DNA of 64,000 nucleotides. It comes from Kribbella sp. NBC_00382. GTDB taxonomy: Bacteria; Actinomycetota; Actinomycetes; Propionibacteriales; Kribbellaceae. The notes beneath the pieces are model-generated. The model was not told the DNA's origin. It ran no database searches and was given only the letters and a program-made list of their open reading frames with translations. Positions within the stretch are counted from its first letter, which is position 1. Each line of letters opens with the position of its first letter. Positions 34,691 to 43,002 of the stretch are shown here, in pieces. The position numbers were made by a program, and so were the translations under genes. Location: the NCBI RefSeq assembly GCF_036067295.1, contig NZ_CP107954.1, positions 4,712,001 to 4,776,000 on the forward strand, in the 5' to 3' direction.

Positions 34691-34731
34691 ACTGTAGCAC
34701 TTAAGGACGAAATTGCCTCAAGGGCGATAGT
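34691..34731. promoter_or_regulatory. Imperfect inverted repeat between SDR and TetR genes
   Basis: ACTGTAGCACTTAAGG (34691-34706) and CCTCAAGGGCGATAGT (34716-34731) are inverted copies matching at 12 of 16 positions with a 9-bp spacer. They are centred in the divergent promoter; candidate TetR operator. Confidence 0.45.
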
Positions 34732-34768
34732 TACATGGCTTTACTGCCACGCGCGGTAGCTTGGTGCT

Positions 34769-35332
34769 GTGAGAGCCGATGCAGCGCGAAACCTCGAGAA
34801 GATCCTGAGCACCGCCGCCCGGGTACTGGCCGCCGATCCGGCCGCGAGCATGGTGCGGATCGCGGCCGAGACGGGAGTCGATCGCCGGACCGTCTATCGC
34901 CAGTTCGAGTCCCGTGAGGCGCTGCTTGCCGCGATCTACGCAGCCCGGTACGACGCGGTCGAGTTGGTCTTCGAGAGCGCCCGGCTGACCGAGGCGCCGG
35001 TGGCGGTGGCGTTGCACCGGTACGTCGAAGGCATCATCGACGCCACTCGCCGGTGGCCGGTGGCGTTCGACCGGATGATCGCCGATCCAGCGACCGCGGT
35101 CCGTCGCGAGCAACTCGGCGTACGGCTCGATGCCTTTATCCAAAGGGCCATTGACGAAGGACTCTTCCGCGCCGACCTGCCCGAGGGGTGGGTCGAGGCC
35201 TTGCTCCGGCAGGTCATCCGGGTCGCCGCGGAAGACGTCCCCCAGATCGAGGTCGCCCAGGCAGCAGACCTGGCCGTATCAGCCCTCCTCCAGGGGGTCG
35301 GCCGGACGGTCTCACCAGTTGCTCGGGGTTGA
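34769..35332 (+). CDS. TetR/AcrR-family regulator
   Basis: 187 aa. N-terminal DNA-binding domain: ILSTAARVLAADPAASMVRIAAETGVDRRTVYRQFESREALLAAIY, a standard TetR helix-turn-helix. The C-terminal ligand domain is divergent. GTG start. Probably represses the divergent SDR gene. Convergent with qcrB, 3 bp apart at the 3' ends. Confidence 0.9.
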   Translation: MRADAARNLEKILSTAARVLAADPAASMVRIAAETGVDRRTVYRQFESREALLAAIYAARYDAVELVFESARLTEAPVAVALHRYVEGIIDATRRWPVAFDRMIADPATAVRREQLGVRLDAFIQRAIDEGLFRADLPEGWVEALLRQVIRVAAEDVPQIEVAQAADLAVSALLQGVGRTVSPVARG

Positions 35333-35335
35333 CGG

Positions 35336-36880
35336 TCAGTCCTCGCCGCCGTCGTCGAATTTCGACAGCGCGGCCCGGATCCGGTCGCGTCGTCGATGCG
35401 GAGCCGGTACGCCGTTGTCGTCCGTCGCCGGCGGCAGTTCGTAGGGCTCGCGCTGCTCGTGGGCGGTCAGCGCGTAGGCCTCGTACACGGAGATCGGGGT
35501 GTGCTTCTCGACGTACCCGCCGTCGGGTAGCCGCAGGATCACTCCGGTCTCGAGTCCGTGGATGACGCGCTCGCGATCAGCGCGCTGCAACGACAGCGCG
35601 ATCCGGCGGGTGATCCAGAAGGCGATCGCTGGGCCGAGGAAGATCAGTACGCGGCAGACCCAGGTGATCGTGTTGATGGACAGGTGGAAGTGGGTCGCGA
35701 CGAGGTCGTTGCCGCTGTTGAGCCACAGCACGCCGTAGAAGGTGATGATGGCGACGCCGATGCCTGTCCGGGTCGGCCGGTTGCGGGGCCGGTCGAGGAG
35801 GTGGTGCTCGCGTTTGTCTCCGGTGATGAACGCTTCCAGGAAGGGGTACAAGGCAACGAATCCGATGAACAGCGGTGGCATCAGCAACGCCGGTACGACG
35901 ATGTTCCAGCTGATCGTGATTCCCCAGAAGTGCGACTCGACGCCAGGCATCAGACGGACGGCTCCGTCGAGCCAGGCCATGTACCAGTCAGGCTGGGATC
36001 CGGCGGTGACCTCGGCCGGGTTGTACGGGCCGTACAGCCAGACCGGGTTGATCTGCAGCAGCGCGCCCATCATCGCGAGCACCCCGAACACGACGAAGAA
36101 AAAGCCGCCGGCCTTCGCCATGTAGACCGGCATTAGTGGGTAGCCGACGACGTTCTTCTCGGTGCGGCCGGGACCGGGGTACTGGGTGTGTTTGTGGTAG
36201 ACGACCAGGAACAGGTGCACGGTGATCAACCCGAGCAAGATGCCGGGGATCAGTAGTACGTGCACGGTGTAGAAGCGGGAGACGAAGTCGTCGCCGGGGA
36301 ACTGCCCACCGAAGATGAAGAACGACAGGTACGTACCGATCACCGGCGAGGCGAGGACGAGGCCTTCGGTGATGCGCAGGCCGGTACCGGACAACAGGTC
36401 GTCCGGCAGGCCGTAGCCGATGAAGCCCTCGATGATGCCGAGGAACAGCATGACGATGCCGATCAGCCAGTTGAGCTCGCGCGGCTTGCGGAACGCGCCG
36501 GTGAAGAAGATGCGGAGCAGGTGGATGCTCATCGAGGCGACGAAGAGCACCGCGGCCCAGTGGTGGATCTGCCGCATCAGCAGACCGCCGCGGATGTCGA
36601 AGGAGATCCGCAGTGTCGATTCGTAGGCCTCGGACATGTGCAGGCCTTTGAGCAGGCTGTACGAGCCCTGGTACTCGACGTCGGCCATCGACGGTTTGAA
36701 CCACAGCGTGAGGAAGATGCCGGTGAGGATCAGGATGATGAAGCTGTACAGGGCGATCTCGCCCAGCATGAAGGACCAGTGGTCGGGGAAAACCTTGCGC
36801 AGGTTCTTGCGACCGATCTTGGCGATCCCTACCCGGTCATCGATCCAGCGCACCGGACCGGGCAATTCCTGTTGAGCCAT
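35336..36880 (-). CDS. qcrB: Cytochrome bc1 complex cytochrome b subunit, stand-alone copy
   Basis: 514 aa actinobacterial cytochrome b with eight or more membrane helices. Haem b ligands are visible as paired His in RQIHHWAAVLFVASMSIHLLR and in FYTVHVLLIP/ITVHLFLVVYHKH. The Qo-site motif reads PDWYMAW (PEWY/PDFY position). The C-terminal extension beyond the last helix is normal for actinobacteria. It would oxidise menaquinol within a bc1-aa3 supercomplex, but the usual qcrC and qcrA neighbours are absent. Instead it follows a LitR-like merR gene with two shared-motif sites in between. Start ATG preceded by GAGGTGACGG. Confidence 0.93.
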   Translation of the reverse strand: MAQQELPGPVRWIDDRVGIAKIGRKNLRKVFPDHWSFMLGEIALYSFIILILTGIFLTLWFKPSMADVEYQGSYSLLKGLHMSEAYESTLRISFDIRGGLLMRQIHHWAAVLFVASMSIHLLRIFFTGAFRKPRELNWLIGIVMLFLGIIEGFIGYGLPDDLLSGTGLRITEGLVLASPVIGTYLSFFIFGGQFPGDDFVSRFYTVHVLLIPGILLGLITVHLFLVVYHKHTQYPGPGRTEKNVVGYPLMPVYMAKAGGFFFVVFGVLAMMGALLQINPVWLYGPYNPAEVTAGSQPDWYMAWLDGAVRLMPGVESHFWGITISWNIVVPALLMPPLFIGFVALYPFLEAFITGDKREHHLLDRPRNRPTRTGIGVAIITFYGVLWLNSGNDLVATHFHLSINTITWVCRVLIFLGPAIAFWITRRIALSLQRADRERVIHGLETGVILRLPDGGYVEKHTPISVYEAYALTAHEQREPYELPPATDDNGVPAPHRRRDRIRAALSKFDDGGED

Positions 36881-36904
36881 CCGTCACCTCGTTGGCTGCC
36901 GTGA

Positions 36905-36970
36905 AACTTATGCATAATTGATGCACTGTGGGGCGTGGCTGTAAAGCTCCACGCCTGCCGTGCATAAGTT
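36905..36970 (-). promoter_or_regulatory. qcrB promoter region with two AACTTATGCA motif sites
   Basis: AACTTATGCATAATT (36905-36919), nearly self-complementary, and GTGCATAAGTT (36960-36970) lie 25-90 bp upstream of qcrB and directly after the merR gene. The same word recurs in four other promoter regions of this window, two of them beside the second LitR-like gene, so these are probable operators of that regulator type. Confidence 0.65.
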
Positions 36971-37011
36971 CTGGACGGTTTTGGCGGCAGCGGATCAGTG
37001 CCGGCGGTGGC

Positions 37012-37872
37012 TCAGCGCCGGCCTGCGACCGGCCGGGTGACGGTCAGCGCGTCAGCGGCCTGGTCCAGGCCGGAGAAGGTGCGAACAGATCTCGGCCACC
37101 CTGGCCCGGCCGCGTCGACGCGGTGACCACGGGCTGACAGTTGGGAGCGCAGGCGAGCCTGGCCGGGCTGCCGGCGTACCGACCACAACACCACCACCCG
37201 CGGCGACAGCCGGTCGGCTGCTGCCACCACCGCTGTGTGATCAGCGTCCGGCCCCAGGATCAAGGCAGGCTGTGAGCGCTCCAGGAGAACTGCGTGCAAT
37301 GCCGCGAGAGGAAGGGTGTGCCGCTCCTCCGGGCAGCACACCAGTAAGACCGGATCGCGGCCCTCCATCCGCAGCTTGCGTCCGCTCACGTAACGCTCGA
37401 TGGCGTCTTCGACCGCTCGGCCCAGCACCAGCTCGATGTCGGTGCAGTCGCCCAGGCGGGCGAATCGCTGCTCGAGCGACCGAAAGGCCGGTACCACCAG
37501 GTCCGACCAGGTCCGGCTTACGCCCGATCGTGCGAGCGACGCATCCAGGAGACGCGCCAGCGTTGCCACGTGCAGCCCCTCCGCCTCGCGCAGGACAGCT
37601 TCCAACCCTGGGAGTTGTTGCCCTTGGCCCAGTTGGCTCAGCCGGGCAGCGTCCGCCGGCGCCATTCCTTGCTGGATCAAGGCCTGCATCCGGCGCAGCC
37701 GATCCAGATCCGCCTGCGAGTACCGCCGATGCCGACCCGCAGTACGCAGCGACGGCGCGATCCCGTACCGCCGCTCCCAGCTACGCAGCGTCAACGCCGA
37801 AACCCCAAGCACCGCCGCCACCTGCCCCACCGGCCACACGGCATGGCTGAGTTCGACGGCCCGCTCGCTCAT
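37012..37872 (-). CDS. MerR-family regulator with CarH/LitR-like cobalamin-binding domain (paralog 1)
   Basis: 286 aa. MerR helix-turn-helix (about 12-75, VGQVAAVLGVSALTLRSWER then RYGIAPSLRTAGRHRRY), a four-helix bundle (about 85-165) and a Rossmann-like B12-binding domain (about 172-270). The lower-axial-ligand motif is present: PEERH with His185, matching the GERH motif and His177 of Thermus CarH. The capping motif Wx9EH is changed: Phe137 for Trp, Glu147 kept, Leu148 for His. CarH-type proteins are AdoCbl-dependent light-released repressors. Start at 37872 (MSERAVEL); the longer frame crosses a terminator hairpin. Transcribed toward qcrB, 131 bp away. Confidence 0.85.
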   Translation of the reverse strand: MSERAVELSHAVWPVGQVAAVLGVSALTLRSWERRYGIAPSLRTAGRHRRYSQADLDRLRRMQALIQQGMAPADAARLSQLGQGQQLPGLEAVLREAEGLHVATLARLLDASLARSGVSRTWSDLVVPAFRSLEQRFARLGDCTDIELVLGRAVEDAIERYVSGRKLRMEGRDPVLLVCCPEERHTLPLAALHAVLLERSQPALILGPDADHTAVVAAADRLSPRVVVLWSVRRQPGQARLRSQLSARGHRVDAAGPGWPRSVRTFSGLDQAADALTVTRPVAGRR

Positions 37873-37950
37873 CCCCCAACGATGACACGCCCCAGGCCGA
37901 CCGCCCACAATTGCCGAACTTCGTCTTTGACAGCGGTGCGCTGCGTGCAT

Positions 37951-37982
37951 CCGTGGGACGGCCTGGTGGGGCCGTCCCACGG
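37951..37982. terminator. Hairpin between the protease and merR genes
   Basis: CCGTGGGACGGC and GCCGTCCCACGG form a perfect 12-bp stem with an 8-base loop, 24 bp beyond the protease stop. No T-run on the minus strand, so it may be a Rho-assisted or RNA-protecting structure. Confidence 0.65.
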
Positions 37983-38005
37983 ATGGTTCAGGGCGAGCTG
38001 TTAAC

Positions 38006-39139
38006 TCAATGCCACATCTGCATGGCGTAGCCGATCATGATCGGTCCGATCGGCTGGAAGAACGTGGTGCCACCGGCCGAGCAGTTGCCGCTGCCGCCGG
38101 AGGTGAGCCCGAGCCCTTCGGCCGCCCCCGGTGTACTGAGTTTGTACAGCGGGCCACCGCTGTCGCCGGGCTCGGCGCAGACCGTCGTTTTGATCAGCCC
38201 TCCGACAGTTGTTCCACTGGGTGTTCCGTCGTGGTAGTTCACGGTTTCGTTGAGTGAGGTGACCGTGCCACCGTGCACGCCGGTCGTGCTGCCACTCCGC
38301 TTCACCGACTGGCCGACTACGGCGTCGCCCCAGCCGGTGACGGTCAGGTCGGTGCCGGCCACCGTGCGGAGGACCACGATTCCGGCACCCTCGTAGTGAA
38401 CGAAACCGAAGTCGCCTTGCAGGCCGAAGAATCCCCCCGCACCGCTGCCGAGAAAGCTGGTCCTGGCTTGATCGGCGTACCAGGTCGAGCCAAGGGCCGT
38501 GCAATGCCCGGCGGTGAGGAAGTAGTGGTCCAAGTTCGCGTCGAGGACGTTGAAGCCGAGCGAGCAGCGGCCAAGGCCGGTGTAGATAGCCGTGCCGTTC
38601 TTCATGACAGGGGTGGCCAGCGTGCTGAACCTTCCCTTGACAGCTTCGACCCTGACGACCGTACCCAGCTTGCCGGCAACGGACTTGAGCTTGGCCAGAG
38701 CGGGTCCGTTGACGGACTCGTCCACCGAGACCAGCACCTGGTTGGTAGCCGGGTCGACCCCCCAAGCTGTGCCGGCGATCCGGGCTGAGCGGTCGAGCTG
38801 TTCGGTCGCTCTCGTCAGGTCGGTGCGGCTATGAGCGACCAGGCGCGGGATCGCTCCGGCGGCCCGTACGCTCTGGGCGGCGGAGCCGTCGGTGATGGTG
38901 ACGACGAGCTTGCCTGTCGCCTGGTCGAGATATGAGCCGGCGCTTCGGTCTCCCAGGCTCTTATCGAGCGTGGTCGCGAGCTTGGCCACGTCCTGCTGGC
39001 CGATCGACGCGACCGGTTCCGGCGTTGCAGCCTGCGCGCCTGGCGTGATGGCCGCCAGGGCAGCCATCACAGCAATGGCCAGCCCGCCTGCCAGCTTTCG
39101 CCGAAGACGGATGTACGGGATGGAATAGTCGCCCTGCAT
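38006..39139 (-). CDS. Secreted S1-family serine protease (streptogrisin/alpha-lytic type)
   Basis: 377 aa. Signal peptide (about 12-37, KLAGGLAIAVMAALAAITPGAQA), an alpha-lytic-type propeptide (about 40-185) and a chymotrypsin-like catalytic domain from about 190. Triad: His in FLTAGHCT, Asp in GDFGFVHY, Ser in EPGDSGGPLY. Cys pairs flank the His and Ser regions. The primary specificity pocket is not clear. Divergent from an AfsR-like regulator, with a SARP-type triple repeat in its promoter. Confidence 0.92.
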   Translation of the reverse strand: MQGDYSIPYIRLRRKLAGGLAIAVMAALAAITPGAQAATPEPVASIGQQDVAKLATTLDKSLGDRSAGSYLDQATGKLVVTITDGSAAQSVRAAGAIPRLVAHSRTDLTRATEQLDRSARIAGTAWGVDPATNQVLVSVDESVNGPALAKLKSVAGKLGTVVRVEAVKGRFSTLATPVMKNGTAIYTGLGRCSLGFNVLDANLDHYFLTAGHCTALGSTWYADQARTSFLGSGAGGFFGLQGDFGFVHYEGAGIVVLRTVAGTDLTVTGWGDAVVGQSVKRSGSTTGVHGGTVTSLNETVNYHDGTPSGTTVGGLIKTTVCAEPGDSGGPLYKLSTPGAAEGLGLTSGGSGNCSAGGTTFFQPIGPIMIGYAMQMWH

Positions 39140-39204
39140 CGTGGTGCCTCGCTCTCACTGTGCGACAGCCCCCTGCCATCGTCTGGATCAGGCTCGCGAC
39201 AGGG

Positions 39205-39238
39205 CCTGAAGCCGCGCTGAAGCGACGCTGAAACGCGA
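39205..39238. promoter_or_regulatory. 11-bp-period triple direct repeat, candidate SARP/AfsR operator
   Basis: CCTGAAG, GCTGAAG and GCTGAAA recur with an exact 11-bp period (CTGAA starts at 39206, 39217 and 39228). SARP-type activators bind heptamer direct repeats spaced by 4 bp, one helical turn apart. The array is 66 bp upstream of the protease start and 76 bp before the AfsR-like start. Confidence 0.65.
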
Positions 39239-39313
39239 TCGGCCCTTGTCCGGAAACCCTCTGTGTCCAAGGCCCGGTGTCCGTTAGGCTGATTCCGGGG
39301 GAGGGGGCGGGCG

Positions 39314-42300
39314 ATGCTGATTCGGCTGCTCGGAACAATCGACGTCGTTCTCGACGGTGTGGTGGTACCGGTACCAGGCCTGCGGCGGCGCGCGCTGCTG
39401 GCAGCGTTGGCCTTGCAGCGTGGGGCCGTGGTCGACAAAGACCTGCTCGTGAGCATCGTGTGGAACAAGGACGCGCCCTCGACCGCAGTCAATACTCTGC
39501 AGAGTCACGTGTCCTATCTGCGCGACCTGCTGGGGGACCGGGGCGTGATCCAATTCCGCCGGCCTGGCTACATCTTCGACGCGGACGGCGCCGAGACCGA
39601 TGTCGAGCTTGCCGAGCGACTCTTCGATCAGGCCATGGGCACCTCACAGCTCAGCGATCGTGTCCGGGATCTGCGCGCGACTGTGGAGCTGTGGCGAGGC
39701 CCCGCGCTGGCAGATGTCGCCGGTCTGCCTTGGCTCGAGGAGCACGCCGGTCGGCTTCAGCACTTGCGTGCACGGGTCGGGCACGCCTTGCTGGAAACGC
39801 GTTTCGCGCTGGGCGAGCATGCGCGGCTGATGCCCGAGCTGGAGCAGCATCTGCGAGACAACCCCTTCGACGAGCAGATGCACGGCCATCTGATCCTCGC
39901 GCTGTACCGCGCGGGACGGCAGGCCGATGCGCTCGCGGCGTACCAGCGACTGCGAACGACCCTCGCCGACGAGCTGGGCATCCAACCCAGCCCGGACCTG
40001 CGCGAATTGGCGACAGCGATCCTCCGCCAGGACCCCGCATTGCTGCGGCCGCCAGAGTCACTGGAGCTAGCGGGTCGGCCGGTACCTGCCCAGCTACCCG
40101 CTCCGGGCGCCACCTTCACCGGTCGGCGAGTTGACCTCGACCGGCTGGACACTCTGCTTGCCTCAGACCGGGGCAGTCTGGCTATCGGCACCATCGCCGG
40201 TACTGCGGGGGTCGGCAAGACCACCCTGGCCCTGCAGTGGGCCAACCGGGTTCGTGACCGGTTTCCCGACGGCCAGCTCTTCGCCGACCTGCGCGGCTAC
40301 GATGCCGGGCCGGCCGTGCGGCCGATCGATGCGCTGACCGGATTCCTGGCGGCTCTCGGTGTCCCGGGCGATCAGATCCCGGTGCGAGACGACCAGGCCG
40401 CCGCCCTCTATCGGACGTTGATGACAGGCCGCAGGATGCTGGTTCTGCTGGACAACGCTCACACCGCGGACCAGGTACGTCCGTTGCTGCCGGGAGAGTC
40501 AGGGAGTCTGGTTCTGATCACAAGCCGGGATCGGCTGGGTGGTCTCGCCGCCCGCGAAGGAGCCCTGCCGGTACCTCTGAGCGCACTTACTGAGGCGGAG
40601 GCGTACCAACTGCTCGCGCATGTGCTCGGAGAGGCCAGAGTGATCGCCGAGTCAGCCGCCACTGTTGAGCTCGCCAGGGCTTGTGCCTTCCTGCCGCTGG
40701 CGTTGCGCATCGCTGCTGCGAACTTGTCCTGGCAACCGCAGCGACGCATCGCCGACTACTTGACCGAGTTGCAGGTCGACAGCCTGCGGATGCTCACCGT
40801 TGACGGTGATCCCGAGCAAGGGGTGGCAGCCGCACTCGACGCGTCGTACGAAGCCCTGCCACTCACAGCTCGCCGCCTCTTCCGGCTTCTCAGCCTGGTC
40901 CCCGGCCTCGACCTCAGCGTCCCGGCCGCTGCGGCCGTCGGCGCACTCGACGCCGGCGACGCGCGGGTTCTGGTCGACCGCCTGGTCTCGGCCCACTTGC
41001 TTGCCGAGCGAGCCCCCGGCCACTACGCCTGGCACGATCTGCTGCGCGCCTATGCCGCCGACCGCTTGGCGGTACAGGATTCGGACGAGGACCGCGGAGC
41101 GGCAACTCGACGCCTGTACGACTGGTGCTTCGAGGCTGTCGCCGCTGCAGCGGATCTGCTGTACCCGCACATGCTCTGCCTGTCGCGGACCGCAGGTGAA
41201 ACCATCTTCGCGGACCACGCGGCGGCGCTGGCTTGGCTCGACACCGAACGCGCAAACCTGGTCGCCGCCGTACGGCACGCCGCCGTACCGGAAACGGCCT
41301 GCCTGCTGGCCGATGCCCTGCGTGGCTACTTCCACCTACGGCGGCACTCGTCGGACTGGCTCGTCGTCGGCGAGTCCGCACTGAAGACCGCCACTGCTCT
41401 CGGCGACGTCCGAGCCCAGGCCGCGGCGCGGCACAGTCTCGGGACGGCCTACCGCTGCCTGGGAGATTCGCCGACCGCGTTGCACCACTATGACGAGGCC
41501 CTGCGACTCGCACGACTCTGCGGCTGGCAAGAGGCTGAGGCGACAGCCCTCGGCAACCTGGGCATCGTGTACCAAGCTCAAGGGCGGTTGAAGGCAGCCA
41601 TCGGCCGGCTCACCCTCGCCATTGAGCTCGATCGGCGTATCGGCCGGACCGCGGGCCTGGCCAACAACCTCGGCAACCTCGGTGCCGTCTACCTGGATCA
41701 GGGGACCTTGGGCGCTGCCGTCGATTGCTTCGACGAGGCGCTCGAGCTGAATCGCCGCTCGGGCAGTCGGCACGGTCAGGCCCTCGCCTTGACGGGTCTC
41801 GCGCAGGCGTACCGCGAAGCAGGCCGGGACAAGGACGCGATCGGCCGGTTCACCGAGGCCATGCTGCACTGCACCGAGATCGGCGATCGCGACGGACAGG
41901 CCATCGTCCACATCGGACTCGGCGAGGTGGCCCGGGACCTGGGGCAGACCGCTGAGGGTTGCGATCATGCCCATGCGGCACTGGCGCTGGCGCGCGACGG
42001 CGGTGATCCGCGGACCGAGGCGCTCGCCCTCAACCTGCTGGCCTCGGCGGTGGCTGATCCGCGGGAGGCATACCGGCACAACACCCGTGCGCACGAGCTC
42101 GCCGAGCGGACCACCGTGCCGCGGACCCAGACCCAAGCCATGATCGGGCTGGCGACCGCCGCGCTCCAGCTCGGCGACCTCGATCAAGCCGCTCACCACG
42201 CCGAACGCGCCCTGACCCTCGCGGCCCGCTGCGGCTACCGCCTGCTCGAAGGAGAGGCCCGCGCGACCTCGACGAGGATCCACCGACGCCGCCGCAAAAC

Positions 42301-42319
42301 CCAGCAGGCAACCGGCTAG
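39314..42319 (+). CDS. AfsR-like SARP regulator with NB-ARC ATPase and TPR domains
   Basis: 1001 aa, close to AfsR in length. OmpR-type winged helix (about 1-90, IRLLGTIDVVLDG...), bacterial transcriptional activator domain (about 95-240, ALFLE-type repeats with ALYRAGRQADALAAYQRLR) and an NB-ARC ATPase (about 255-520, Walker A in GTAGVGKTTLALQW). The C-terminal TPR array (about 620-990) is visible as repeats such as LGNLGIVYQAQGRLKAAIG and LNRRSGSRHGQALALTGLAQ. Such proteins activate secondary metabolism or development genes. The nearest candidate target is the divergent protease. Confidence 0.93.
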   Translation: MLIRLLGTIDVVLDGVVVPVPGLRRRALLAALALQRGAVVDKDLLVSIVWNKDAPSTAVNTLQSHVSYLRDLLGDRGVIQFRRPGYIFDADGAETDVELAERLFDQAMGTSQLSDRVRDLRATVELWRGPALADVAGLPWLEEHAGRLQHLRARVGHALLETRFALGEHARLMPELEQHLRDNPFDEQMHGHLILALYRAGRQADALAAYQRLRTTLADELGIQPSPDLRELATAILRQDPALLRPPESLELAGRPVPAQLPAPGATFTGRRVDLDRLDTLLASDRGSLAIGTIAGTAGVGKTTLALQWANRVRDRFPDGQLFADLRGYDAGPAVRPIDALTGFLAALGVPGDQIPVRDDQAAALYRTLMTGRRMLVLLDNAHTADQVRPLLPGESGSLVLITSRDRLGGLAAREGALPVPLSALTEAEAYQLLAHVLGEARVIAESAATVELARACAFLPLALRIAAANLSWQPQRRIADYLTELQVDSLRMLTVDGDPEQGVAAALDASYEALPLTARRLFRLLSLVPGLDLSVPAAAAVGALDAGDARVLVDRLVSAHLLAERAPGHYAWHDLLRAYAADRLAVQDSDEDRGAATRRLYDWCFEAVAAAADLLYPHMLCLSRTAGETIFADHAAALAWLDTERANLVAAVRHAAVPETACLLADALRGYFHLRRHSSDWLVVGESALKTATALGDVRAQAAARHSLGTAYRCLGDSPTALHHYDEALRLARLCGWQEAEATALGNLGIVYQAQGRLKAAIGRLTLAIELDRRIGRTAGLANNLGNLGAVYLDQGTLGAAVDCFDEALELNRRSGSRHGQALALTGLAQAYREAGRDKDAIGRFTEAMLHCTEIGDRDGQAIVHIGLGEVARDLGQTAEGCDHAHAALALARDGGDPRTEALALNLLASAVADPREAYRHNTRAHELAERTTVPRTQTQAMIGLATAALQLGDLDQAAHHAERALTLAARCGYRLLEGEARATSTRIHRRRRKTQQATG

Positions 42320-42351
42320 GACGCGGGTTCGCCGGGTCGTGCCGGACGGGC

Positions 42352-42909
42352 TCAGCGGGCCATTGCGAGTACGTCGCGGACCAGGCGACGGGGGTGGTCG
42401 TCGTCGAGCGGCAGGGCGAAGATGACGTTGTAGTACAGCGGCGCGACGATGTGGTCGAGGATCTGCGGGATGGTCGGTGTCTTCTCGCCGCGTTCGGTGG
42501 CGCGCCGCACCATCTCCGCTGCCTGCTCCCGGCGGGCGTCGGTGACCGCGCAGTTCGCGACGAGGTCGGCGCGGGCCGCCACCATCGCGCGCAGGTAGCG
42601 GGCTCGCTCGGGACGGGTGATGTCGCCGGCGATGATGGTCGCCCACTCCGTCAGGTCCTGCTCGAGGGATCCGGTGTCGGGTACGGACTCGCCGTCCCGC
42701 GTCAGGGCTGCGACGGCGACGTCCTCGAGCAGTGCGTGGACGTCGGGCCAGCGCCGGTAGAGCGTCGTCGGGTTGACCCCGGCGCGCTCGGCGATGACCG
42801 GAAAGCTGATCTTGTCGGCGCCCTGGCCGACGAGCTCGCCGACGGCGGTGTAGATCGCGGTCAGCACCCGGTTGCTCCGCCCGCCAGGGCGACTCGGTCG
42901 GTCAGGCAT
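42352..42909 (-). CDS. TetR/AcrR-family regulator
   Basis: 185 aa. DNA-binding region VLTAIYTAVGELVGQGADKISFPVIAERAGVNPTTLYRRW, then a C-terminal TetR_C-like helical domain. Divergent from an MFS exporter gene, with two inverted repeats between them; probably an efflux repressor released by the transported drug. Confidence 0.92.
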   Translation of the reverse strand: MPDRPSRPGGRSNRVLTAIYTAVGELVGQGADKISFPVIAERAGVNPTTLYRRWPDVHALLEDVAVAALTRDGESVPDTGSLEQDLTEWATIIAGDITRPERARYLRAMVAARADLVANCAVTDARREQAAEMVRRATERGEKTPTIPQILDHIVAPLYYNVIFALPLDDDHPRRLVRDVLAMAR

Positions 42910-42920
42910 GCCGCCATTCT

Positions 42921-42985
42921 AAGCAAAGAAGTTTGCTTTTACGAAGATCCGGGCGCTAGTGTCCTTAGAGCAAAGATCATTGCTT
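42921..42985. promoter_or_regulatory. Two TetR-type operators in the TetR/MFS divergent promoter
   Basis: Site 1 (42921-42938) is AAGCAAA-GAAG-TTTGCTT with perfect 7-bp arms. Site 2 (42968-42985) is GAGCAAAGATCATTGCTT, the same 18-bp layout with weaker symmetry. Centres are 47 bp apart, one near each gene. Confidence 0.8.
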
Positions 42986-43002
42986 TTGGATGGAGGTTTC
43001 CC

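Noticed and set aside
37900..37945. GCCGAACTTCGTC upstream of merR1 as another motif copy
   Set aside because: Shares only AACTT with AAACTTRTGCA; lacks the TGCA half, so not counted.
39653..42646. Several opposite-strand frames across the AfsR-like gene
   Set aside because: Shadows of a strongly supported regulator; no domain content of their own.
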